This document shows, piece after piece, positions 1 through 7,531 of a stretch of DNA of 20,978 nt. Under the pieces are notes generated by a model. It was not told the DNA's origin. It saw nothing but the letters and a program-made list of their open reading frames with translations, and did no database searches. The position numbers were made by a program, and so were the translations under genes. Position 1 is the first letter of the stretch. Each line of letters starts with the position of its first letter. Origin of the DNA: an uncultured Collinsella sp. (GTDB taxonomy: Bacteria; Actinomycetota; Coriobacteriia; Coriobacteriales; Coriobacteriaceae); assembly GCA_900543945.1 (NCBI GenBank), contig UQTN01000026.1, forward strand, positions 1-20,978, given 5' to 3'.

Positions 1-918
1 GTCGGGGTCGAGCCAATACCAGGCTCCGCCCTGGCGCAACCATCCGGTATACGCTTTGCCGTCAGAGGTTGCGTAATACCAAGTGCCCTCTTTTAACTGC
101 CAGTAATAAAGAGAGACATCAACATACGCGTAATTCATATCAACATTTCCGCTAATACCAGAAACTTTTCCGCGGCTTGTATACTGCCAAAAGCTGTAAC
201 TGGCGGTATAGTGACATTGGGAGTTGTATTGAGCAATCCAATGATCCCAAGAACCGCTCTTAAATACAGGGTCGGTCAATATATTGTTAAACCAATTTAG
301 GTTTGCATAAATGCCTGGCTTATATCCAGCACTAGAAATCTTATTACAGAATGTCTGAGCTCTAGATGCAATTCCGGATTGACGACCATCTGCAATAATT
401 GTCTTGTCCTCAAGATCGTAATACACCGGTAGCCTAGGATTGTGCCCCGATAGGCAGTCAATCACCATGGACGCCTCATCGGCTGCCTGTTGATTATCAA
501 AAGCATATGAATAGACATAGACGCCGTAGGGAATTCCGAGTCGCTCGCACTCAGAAATATTTCGATTAAATTGATAGTCAACTCGACCGCCGAAAGACGG
601 AGCGCCAAACCCAACGCGCAGAATAGCGAAATCGATGCCAGAAGCTTTAACTGCGTCCCAATCAATACGCCCTTGGTGCTCGCTGACGTCAATGCCCTGA
701 GCTGTAACCCCATCGGGAAGAGCGTCCATAGACAATAAAGCTATTCCGTCTTCTTCGGAAGAAGCATCATCTGAAACTAATTGTCCACCCTCATAACGCC
801 AAGAATTCTCAACCAGAGTCTGAGCAGCCTCTGCATCCGCAGGGCATACAAACATAGAAACGGGCGCAAAGAGCATCAGCACCAACAATGCCGAAAACAA
901 CTTAAGATGTTTGTTCAT
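1..918 (-). CDS. Secreted GH25 lysozyme with cell-wall-binding repeats (C-terminus cut by window start)
   Basis: The reading frame is open from the ATG at 918 to base 1, giving 306 residues and continuing outside the window. A Lys-bearing hydrophobic leader (about residues 1-31) is a signal peptide. Residues ~74-270 match glycoside hydrolase family 25, the N-acetylmuramidases that cut the MurNAc-GlcNAc bond of peptidoglycan. Family marks are GIDVSEHQG (75-83, with catalytic-site Asp77), the DLE motif at 168-170 carrying the acidic active-site pair, and a C-terminal FWQYTS...VDMNYAY stretch near 254-276. From ~280 the protein changes to aromatic repeats (GTWYYATSDGKAYTGW, then GGAWYWLDPD) of the choline/glucan-binding type, which tether the enzyme to the wall. 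The start is supported by GAGG 8 nt upstream. It is the third of three wall-binding-repeat genes in a row on this strand. Codon use is AT-richer than in the glycosyltransferase genes. Confidence 0.9.
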   Translation of the reverse strand, partial: MNKHLKLFSALLVLMLFAPVSMFVCPADAEAAQTLVENSWRYEGGQLVSDDASSEEDGIALLSMDALPDGVTAQGIDVSEHQGRIDWDAVKASGIDFAILRVGFGAPSFGGRVDYQFNRNISECERLGIPYGVYVYSYAFDNQQAADEASMVIDCLSGHNPRLPVYYDLEDKTIIADGRQSGIASRAQTFCNKISSAGYKPGIYANLNWFNNILTDPVFKSGSWDHWIAQYNSQCHYTASYSFWQYTSRGKVSGISGNVDMNYAYVDVSLYYWQLKEGTWYYATSDGKAYTGWLRQGGAWYWLDPD

Positions 919-1141
919 GTAAACCTCGTCATTCGCTCTTGATTGCGTCTAGCTTACAGCATAGCTATGAAAGATTCCCGAACATCTAACAGGACAAGAT
1001 GCCATCTAGGACAATAAATAGTTGGGCGCAATGCTGCAAAGAAAAGAAGAACTTACCGGCAGGGTTGAACCCGCAGGCTCATTGCCCCCTCCTCTTGCCC
1101 CCAAGAATACCGACTTCAAATAAACTTTCAAACCAGATGTC

Positions 1142-1172
1142 AAAAAGGTAGGGGGCCCAGAGAGTCCCCTAC
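1142..1172 (-). terminator. Rho-independent terminator after the NlpC/P60-like gene
   Basis: On the minus strand, 12 nt past the TAG stop at 1184, GTAGGGG (1166-1172) pairs with CCCCTAC (1148-1154) around an 11-nt loop and is followed by a CTTTTTG tract. The seven-pair GC-rich stem and T-run fit an intrinsic terminator. The rest of 919-1183 holds no gene; no promoter for the GH25 gene could be assigned with confidence. Confidence 0.75.
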
Positions 1173-1183
1173 AACTCGGAATT

Positions 1184-3394
1184 CTAACGAATCAGTATTA
1201 CTTTCGATGGGCCCAAAGCGGTCAAACCGGAGATGCGATTTCCATAACCATCACTATGCCAGAACAAATTATCGCTCGGCGAATTGCCCCAGAAAAAGCC
1301 AATGTGGCTATCGTCCGCATATGGGTTGTAAGGATTGAAGAACACAATGTCCCCCTTACGAGCCAAACCACTACGTAACAACTCATCAATAGAGTTGAAA
1401 TAAGTCACGTTCGCACACGTATCGATAGCGTAGCCGTACCAACGATAAGCGTTTACGCAGCCGCCCCTTCCGGGACCTCCACTCCAAGGGGAATGGCTCT
1501 GCTCGGCGGCAATGGGAGCTAAATTCCCGCCCGCCTTCATATATGCATGCGATACAAATCCACCACAATTCATGCCCGTATAACCGTCCCAACGCGGATC
1601 ACCCTTTGGGTACATGCACGTTTCCTGGCTGAGATGCGTGTCGTAGCGTGTTCCACGGTAATAGCCGTCGTTTTCGTGGCTCATAAGCCAATTGACCAAG
1701 CTGGACCTATTGACCCCCAAAACAGAACCAGACGTATTCAACCATGCACCACTTGCATTGAAGTAATAGTCAACGCCATCGATTTTCAGCCACCCGTTAG
1801 CAAACATGGCACCCGAAGGCTGGAGCCAGTACCACGTACCGCCGTCATTAAGCCATCCAGTTTTCATCTTGAATGTGGAAGGGTCCATCCAATACCACGC
1901 ACCGTTGACATATTGCCAACCAGACTTAAGGACACCATTGGAAGATGCGTAGTACCAAGTATTGCCACTTTCGTCAGAAGCGTCTTTCGACATAATCCAA
2001 CCAGACGCCACGTTAACGACACCATTCGCATCCGCATAGAAAACCGCATCTCCAATATGAATCACACCTGGCAATGAAGACGAGTCAGTACGATCAGCGA
2101 CTACAGGAGATCCATCAGATGAAGTAGGCAACGGCTCGCTCAGTGCTCCAGACGAATTCGCCCATGCCATACCATCGTTCAAGTTGATCCAGCACGAAGA
2201 TGCCATTGCACCGGAATCATAAGAAAAATAGCGCTTGCTTCCTACCGCAAATTCACCAGTACGCATTGCGCCGGATACATCATCAAGGTAATACCAGGCG
2301 CTTCCGGACTTTATCCATCGCCCTCGTTGAATAGCTCCGTTTGATGCGGCGTAATACCAAGTACCATCAGCAAGTGCCCAGCCTGTTGCCATGGCACCTG
2401 AGCTCGTAAGGAAATAGGTGGACGAGCCCACTTGCACAAAGCCCGTGAGCATAATATGGCTTCCTGGATCCAGGTAATACCAAGAATTCCCTAGAAGTAA
2501 CCAACCTCCATGCAGTAAGCCGTTGGAGTCAGCGTAATACCAGTTGTTGTCAATAAGTGCCCACTGGGAGGATAGCATGGCCCCTGAACTGTTAAAGATA
2601 TAAGAGGTGCCATTGCATTCATTCAGCCCGGTGGCCATAGAACCGTCTGCAGGATCAAGCCAGTACCAACGACCCCCATCCGAGAGCCAGCCCTTTACCA
2701 GAGCGCCAGAGCCGGAAAAATAATGCCAGACAGAAGCATCAAGATGCCATCCGATAAGCATTGCACCAGAAGAAGAGAATCCATACGTGGCTCCCCCAAT
2801 CTGCAGCATCGCATCGTGGACCATCTTGCCCTCATCATCCAGCCAATACCAGTTGCTGCCGTCTGAAAGCCAGCCTTTTACCATGGCGCCAGAACCGGAG
2901 AAATAACGCCAAGCAGAAGTGGAGCCCGTAGAATCTAGGTACCAGCCGACACGCATTGCGCCCGAAGAGGAGAAGGCATACGTCGCACCCCCGACTTGAA
3001 CCAACCCATCCTGAGCCATTCGACCTTCGTCGTCGAACCAGTACCAGCTACCGTCTATATGTCTCCAAGAAGAAACAGCGATTGTTCCGTCGGACAAGCC
3101 CCAACGCCAAAAACCAGCCCCTTCTTCGGGTGATATCCACCCCTGATGCCAAATAATTTGATTCGAAACCTCGGAAGGGGTCTCATTATCCACCTGAGAG
3201 TTCTGCTCGACAGCGAAGGTCGATTCGCGCTGAGCATCAACGCCTGACTCGACAGAAGCAATAGCAACGTTAGATGCGGGACCTTCGTCAGTGTTATTCG
3301 AATCAAGGGCGTATAACATTGAGGGCGAACCCAAAAGGAGCCCAAAAGAAATGAGGCCCGAAAAAGCCAGCACTCCGAATGACCATTTCTTCAT
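1184..3394 (-). CDS. Secreted cell-wall-binding repeat protein with C-terminal NlpC/P60-like cysteine peptidase domain
   Basis: From the ATG at 3394 the product is 736 residues. The N-terminus (MKKWSFGVLAFSG...) is a clear signal peptide. A GTG at 3415 would add seven residues before it; neither start has a strong ribosome site, so the ATG is preferred on the signal peptide. Residues ~85-425 and ~475-565 are runs of ~20-residue wall-binding repeats (GxWYWLDxxGxMxxGW type), split by a Ser/Asp-rich linker. Residues ~580-736 form a catalytic domain. NCGGF carries the probable nucleophile Cys610, DSHIGFF gives His697, and FWHSDG gives His713, in the order and spacing of NlpC/P60 endopeptidases, which cut peptidoglycan stem peptides. 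The domain is diverged from textbook members, so a related papain-like hydrolase such as an amidase is possible. It has its own terminator downstream and is probably monocistronic. Confidence 0.82.
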   Translation of the reverse strand: MKKWSFGVLAFSGLISFGLLLGSPSMLYALDSNNTDEGPASNVAIASVESGVDAQRESTFAVEQNSQVDNETPSEVSNQIIWHQGWISPEEGAGFWRWGLSDGTIAVSSWRHIDGSWYWFDDEGRMAQDGLVQVGGATYAFSSSGAMRVGWYLDSTGSTSAWRYFSGSGAMVKGWLSDGSNWYWLDDEGKMVHDAMLQIGGATYGFSSSGAMLIGWHLDASVWHYFSGSGALVKGWLSDGGRWYWLDPADGSMATGLNECNGTSYIFNSSGAMLSSQWALIDNNWYYADSNGLLHGGWLLLGNSWYYLDPGSHIMLTGFVQVGSSTYFLTSSGAMATGWALADGTWYYAASNGAIQRGRWIKSGSAWYYLDDVSGAMRTGEFAVGSKRYFSYDSGAMASSCWINLNDGMAWANSSGALSEPLPTSSDGSPVVADRTDSSSLPGVIHIGDAVFYADANGVVNVASGWIMSKDASDESGNTWYYASSNGVLKSGWQYVNGAWYWMDPSTFKMKTGWLNDGGTWYWLQPSGAMFANGWLKIDGVDYYFNASGAWLNTSGSVLGVNRSSLVNWLMSHENDGYYRGTRYDTHLSQETCMYPKGDPRWDGYTGMNCGGFVSHAYMKAGGNLAPIAAEQSHSPWSGGPGRGGCVNAYRWYGYAIDTCANVTYFNSIDELLRSGLARKGDIVFFNPYNPYADDSHIGFFWGNSPSDNLFWHSDGYGNRISGLTALGPSKVILIR

Positions 3395-3420
3395 AACAGC
3401 ACGGTATCCAATCACGCAGC

Positions 3421-3448
3421 GGCCCCGTCGCTTCAGGGCAACGGGGCC
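3421..3448 (-). terminator. GC-rich hairpin between two wall-binding protein genes, possible terminator
   Basis: GGCCCCGT (3421-3428) pairs perfectly with ACGGGGCC (3441-3448) across a 12-nt loop. It lies 26 nt past the stop of the upstream repeat gene and just before the possible GTG start at 3415. No T-run follows on either strand, so classical intrinsic termination is uncertain. It could be a rho-assisted terminator or a 5' leader structure. Its closeness to the GTG argues mildly for the ATG at 3394 as the true start of the next gene. Confidence 0.4.
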
Positions 3449-3474
3449 TCAATCAAAACTAGCTCAGTAATGTG

Positions 3475-4731
3475 CTAGCCAATTTGCTGGCAGTTTTTGC
3501 ACTCTCGTGAAGCGCCACGCCTCTGGGCCTCCTGAATAGAGATCTGCGAATAGCCCTTTGCGTCCTTACCAACGGTACGGCACTTATGCGTATGGTAAAC
3601 ATCGCTACCGTTCTTATACCAAACTAAACCGTAGCCCGGAATCCACTTGCCGTCCTCGCCGACATAGTAGGAGCCAACCCAGGCATTCGTAGCCATGGCA
3701 CCGGAAGACTGGAGGTAGTAGTCGCCGACCCAGGCGTCGTGAGCCATAGCGCCGGAACCGCTAAAGTAGTACCAGGCGCCGCCGACCTGACGCCAGCCGG
3801 TGGCCATCGCGCCGGAATCGTCGAACCAGTACCAAACTCCACCAACGTTAGCCCAAGAGTTAGAGGCCATAGCGCCCGAACCTCCGAGCCAATACCACGT
3901 GCCGCCATTGCTGAGCCAGCCGGTTGCCATGGCGCCCGAACCGCTCGCATAGTACCAAGAGCCGCCTGCCAAGAACCAGCCAGTGGCCATTGCACCGGAG
4001 TCGCCGAACCAGTACCAGGAGCCGCCGAGGCTGCGCCAGCTGTTAGCGACCATGGCGCCCGAGCCGTCGAGGTAGAACCACGTACCGCCGATGTTGAGCC
4101 AGCCAGTGACCATCGCACCGGAGGCATTAGTGTAGTACCAGGTACCCGAATCGTTGATCCAGCCAGTCAGCATGACCCCAGATTCGTTGAAATAGTACCA
4201 AGCCCCGCCGAGATTATGCCAACCGGTCAATAGCTCACCGTCGGAGGTCGCATAGGACCACTTTCCGTAGATGGAGTCGTAGAACCAGCCACTATGCTGC
4301 ATGCGGCCATCGGCGTTGGCACCAGGGGTGTTCAGGAAGTAGTTCTTGCCGTCAATCTGAACTCGGCCGTATGCCATATCATGGTTTTCGGGATAGAAGT
4401 AATACTTGTCCCCACCGATAGACTGCCAGCCCGACACCGCGGTCCCGTCAGCGCCAAAATAGTACCAGACAGCTTCGTATTCGTTATGTCACTGGTTCGT
4501 GACCATGGCGCCAGTTTCGGGATCGAAATAGCGAAGGTTGCCGTCCTCGCACCGAACGAGTCCAGTCTTCGGACGACCGTCGGAACACCATTCCGTAATC
4601 GGTCCACCGCCTCCGCCACCGCCAGCAATATCAGCAAATGAGGGCGCCGGGGCAACCGTCATGCAGGCAGCAGCAAATGCAACAACTCCCAGCACTGTTA
4701 GTCCGTGCCATCTTTCTCGAAGGTTTTTCAT
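3475..4731 (-). pseudogene. Secreted cell-wall-binding repeat protein with C-terminal His/Cys module, interrupted by an in-frame TGA
   Basis: One frame runs from the ATG at 4731 (AGGA 8 nt upstream) to the TAG at 3475, 418 codons, but codon 81 (4491-4489) is TGA. The first 80 codons encode a signal peptide (~1-34), a seven-glycine run and the first repeat, ending GAMVTNQ. After the TGA the frame continues as HNEYEAVWYYFGADGTAVSGW and about 13 more repeats. Repeats of this type end in GAMxxxxW, so the TGA most likely replaces TGG (Trp). The C-terminus (about residues 364-418) is not a repeat: it holds YHTHKC, then ECKNC, i.e. His380/His382, Cys384, Cys411 and Cys414, resembling small Ada-like zinc modules. 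As written, only a truncated secreted fragment would be made. The downstream GTG at 4437 has no ribosome site and no signal peptide. No hydrolase domain is present. It could be a recent nonsense mutation, a strain variant, a base-call error or readthrough. Confidence 0.75.
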
Positions 4732-4771
4732 ACGACATCCTTTTTCCGAGATTTAAGGCTCTCTTAAGTTA

Positions 4772-4799
4772 TTTTTAAACTATCAATTCAGTATTTCAA
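4772..4799 (-). promoter_or_regulatory. Candidate promoter for the repeat-protein gene starting at 4731
   Basis: On the minus strand TTGAAA (4794-4799) and TAAAAA (4772-4777) are separated by 16 nt, in an AT-rich stretch about 40 nt upstream of the ATG. A small inverted repeat TTAAG-N5-CTTAA (4753-4767) sits between this and the start. The -10 match is weak. Confidence 0.3.
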
Positions 4800-4901
4800 C
4801 GGGAAATCGATAAAAGGTGTCTTTGTGACTGCAATTTAAATATGAGTCGCCGCACCTCAACCGTTACGCCAAATAGCTTCTAAGGCAAACTGAGCGCATG
4901 A

Positions 4902-5048
4902 GCGAACCGATTTAATACAACCACCTGTAAAAATCTTGAGGCACGTTTTCGATATGACAAGAGCTGCTTGAACGAGGAGTACTTGAACCCCACCGCCCTT
5001 GCAGCTCTTGAGGATACTTTGCCGGAACTTGGCATTACTTCGCACTAA
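4902..5048 (+). other. Gene-free stretch with a 10-bp inverted repeat and a possible coding remnant
   Basis: Bases 4732-5044 contain no convincing gene. CAAGAGCTGC (4958-4967) is perfectly inverted at 5001-5010 (GCAGCTCTTG) with a 33-nt spacer. No T-run follows, so it is not a simple terminator. In the plus strand an open frame without a start codon runs from after a TGA at 4899 to the TAA at 5046-5048. Its last residues (NPTALAALEDTLPELGITSH) have protein-like composition and codon use, and could be the 3' end of a decayed gene. I do not recognise a family. The end overlaps the stop codon of the convergent glycosyltransferase gene. Both readings are tentative. Confidence 0.2.
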
Positions 5049-7531
5049 AACGAGAAGTACTCACTGTCGGAGGATAGGTTTGGTCCGAGCCACGGGTCGC
5101 CATCGAGGAAGAACTCAGGCCAGTGCTGCATGAACAGCGCCTGCTCACGCTTCCAGCGGCGCAGCTTTTCCTCGTTGGCCTCTTCCCTGCCGCGCGAGGT
5201 GAACTCGTAGTGGTACAGCTCGGCATAGGGCGTAAAGATGGTGCGGTAACCCGCCTCCCACACGCGCAGGCAAAAGTCTGCGTCGTTAAAACCGACGGCG
5301 AATTCCTCGTTGTAGCCGCCGACGCGCTCAAATACGTCGCGTCGCACCATCTGGCAGGCACCCGTCACGGCGCTAAAGTTGCCCGGGCGCACGGCACGGG
5401 CAAGATAGCCCTCGCGCTTTGCCGAGAAGTCCTGGTTGGCATGGGCAAGTGCGCCACGCACGCCAATCAAAATGCCGGCATGCTGCACCAGATGATCGGC
5501 AAAGTAGAGTTTGGCGCCCACCACGCCCGCATCGGGACGCTGCAGATAGCCCATCATCTCTTCGATAAAGTCCGGGCTTATGACCTCGGTATCGTTGTTC
5601 AGCAGCAGCAGGTAGTCACCCTTGGCGTGCTTCACACCAAAATTGATGATCTGAGAGTAATTGAACTCGCCCGGCCAGTACACAACGCGCGCGATGCCCT
5701 TGCCTTCGGATGCTGCAGCCACGCGCTCTGGCAGGGTTTCGTAATACGCAAACGTCTCCGGGGCTTCACTGTTGTTCTCCACCAAGACGATCTCGTAATT
5801 GGTATACGTGGCCTTCTGGGCGATCGACATCACACAGGCATCGAGCGTCTCAATGTGATCCTTGGTGGGGATCACAATGCTCACCAGCGGCGCAGGCTCC
5901 GGCAGCGCATGGCGCATGCGGTAGACAAACGGCGTCTCGGTCTCCTCGACCGTTCCGTGAACGCCCAGCGCGTTAAAGTGGCGCTGCAGCGCAAGACGAC
6001 CCGCTTCAATGGCATACGGCTTGCTATCGGCAGAGCCATCGGCGGTCGATCCCGGATGCACGCGCCAGTGATACAGCACATGCGCAACGTGCTCAAAGCG
6101 CGCGCCGGCTGCAAGGCAGCGAAGCGTCAAGTCGTAGTCCTGGGCGCCCGCAACGTCTTCTGGGGACATACCAATGTGATCGATGAGCGCCTTCTCCACC
6201 ATCAGGAAATGCGTCACGCAGTTATGGCTATAGAGCAGGTCGACGTTGAGTACGGTCTTAAAGACCGGCTGGCCCCACTCCCCCGTTTTCTGGAACATGT
6301 CCTCATCACAGAACAGGACCTGGGGACGCTCGCCCTCGGCCGCCTTGTTCAGCGCGGAAACATACTGGAATAACGCGTCCGGTTCCAGAATGTCATCGTG
6401 GTCCAAGAAAGCGATGTAGTCGCCTGTCGCTTGCTCGATACCTGCGTTGGTGTTGACCACAATGCCGCCGTTGCCGGGAAGCTCGATGCGACGGATGCGC
6501 TCGTCGTTGGCACCTGCCGCAAGGGTGGCCACCGCGTCCCATTCGGGCGAGGCGTCCATAAGCAGCAATTCCCAGTTGTCATAGCTCTGGGCTTGCACCG
6601 ATTCCAGCAGCTCGCGCAGGTAGACCCGATCAGTCTTGTAGCACGGCACCACAATGCTCACGAGCGGTCTATAGGCAAAGGCCGCCGAAGCGACACGCTG
6701 GCACGCCAAATCGCCCGGCTTTGCGCGATGCTGCTCAAACCAACGTCGATAAGCTGCGTCGTCTGCACGCGCGTCCTTCATACGGTTCCAGCTGTCGTCG
6801 ACCATGCCGTTGTACAGGCGACCATCCATGGCGCAAAACCCGCTTTGGATCCGCTCTGTGGGATCGCTCACGATCGCGACAAAATCTCGTATATCCTGAG
6901 GCATCTCAACACTCAGATACGATTTATTGATGCGGCATCCGTTCTGCTGCGGAACATCGACCTGCGATTCAAACACATGCACGGTAACATCGATGGCATT
7001 CATATGTGTATCGAAGATCTGGAGCTCAGGCGCGCACTGGGGGTCTCCCGCCCAGGTAACCTCATAGCGCCACACCGCGCCGGCGTCTGCCGGCAAATAG
7101 CGAATGGCATCGATCTCGTAGCGACCGCAGCATTCGCCACGCTGCGCATCGCGGATAAGCGCGCACAGCGCAGGCTTTGCTTTGTAGTTAACCTTGGATT
7201 CCAGCTTGGCCACGCGGCTATCGGGGCGAATGGAGCCAAGCTTTTGGCCATCGGACGCAAATGCGACGTCAATCGTAGAGCCATCCAAAAACGGAAGCAC
7301 CAAAACGGCGAGCTCGCGCTCGTAATCGGAAACAGAAGGGCATAGCGCCAGCACACGGCCATGATCGACCGGGAGCACCAGCGACGGCACACAAGAACCG
7401 CTCGTCGTCGCATGGGCAAACGCTTGAGAACCCTCCCGTTCAATAAGCGCGGCGACATCCTGACCGGCAAAACGAAGCAGCACAAACAGACGGCCCTGAC
7501 TGCGGCAAAGTGCCAAACGCTTGATACTCAT
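5045..7531 (-). CDS. Large glycosyltransferase with two GT2 domains
   Basis: The 828-residue product has an N-terminal region of ~285 residues that I do not recognise, followed by two GT-A fold family-2 domains. The first starts at PLVSIVVPCYKTD (~288) and has the metal/nucleotide-sugar motif DHDD (~375). The second starts at PLVSIVIPTKDH (~547) and has FNYSQIINFGVKHAKGDY and NNDTE (~645), then the acceptor-side GFNDADFCLRVWEAG (~745). The second domain's pattern is typical of rhamnosyl- and related transferases of O-antigen-like, rhamnan and wall-polysaccharide loci. No membrane segments are apparent, so it probably acts on a lipid-linked precursor at the inner face of the membrane. Two active sites suggest it adds two linkages or alternates sugars. 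It is the last gene of a five-gene operon; its ATG directly abuts the preceding stop (TAGATG), so translation is coupled. Exact sugar specificity cannot be read from the sequence. Confidence 0.9.
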   Translation of the reverse strand: MSIKRLALCRSQGRLFVLLRFAGQDVAALIEREGSQAFAHATTSGSCVPSLVLPVDHGRVLALCPSVSDYERELAVLVLPFLDGSTIDVAFASDGQKLGSIRPDSRVAKLESKVNYKAKPALCALIRDAQRGECCGRYEIDAIRYLPADAGAVWRYEVTWAGDPQCAPELQIFDTHMNAIDVTVHVFESQVDVPQQNGCRINKSYLSVEMPQDIRDFVAIVSDPTERIQSGFCAMDGRLYNGMVDDSWNRMKDARADDAAYRRWFEQHRAKPGDLACQRVASAAFAYRPLVSIVVPCYKTDRVYLRELLESVQAQSYDNWELLLMDASPEWDAVATLAAGANDERIRRIELPGNGGIVVNTNAGIEQATGDYIAFLDHDDILEPDALFQYVSALNKAAEGERPQVLFCDEDMFQKTGEWGQPVFKTVLNVDLLYSHNCVTHFLMVEKALIDHIGMSPEDVAGAQDYDLTLRCLAAGARFEHVAHVLYHWRVHPGSTADGSADSKPYAIEAGRLALQRHFNALGVHGTVEETETPFVYRMRHALPEPAPLVSIVIPTKDHIETLDACVMSIAQKATYTNYEIVLVENNSEAPETFAYYETLPERVAAASEGKGIARVVYWPGEFNYSQIINFGVKHAKGDYLLLLNNDTEVISPDFIEEMMGYLQRPDAGVVGAKLYFADHLVQHAGILIGVRGALAHANQDFSAKREGYLARAVRPGNFSAVTGACQMVRRDVFERVGGYNEEFAVGFNDADFCLRVWEAGYRTIFTPYAELYHYEFTSRGREEANEEKLRRWKREQALFMQHWPEFFLDGDPWLGPNLSSDSEYFSF

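Noticed and set aside
3640..4460. CRISPR-like periodic repeats
   Set aside because: The periodicity is coding: units translate to wall-binding repeats, vary in sequence and have no unique spacers.
4489..4491. Selenocysteine decoding of the in-frame TGA
   Set aside because: The position aligns with Trp in the repeats, no redox motif surrounds it, and no convincing SECIS-like hairpin directly follows.
5123..6373. Long plus-strand open frame (416 codons) inside the double GT2 gene
   Set aside because: It is a mirror of the GC-rich coding strand. The opposite frame has clear GT2 motifs and operon spacing, while this one has no family features.
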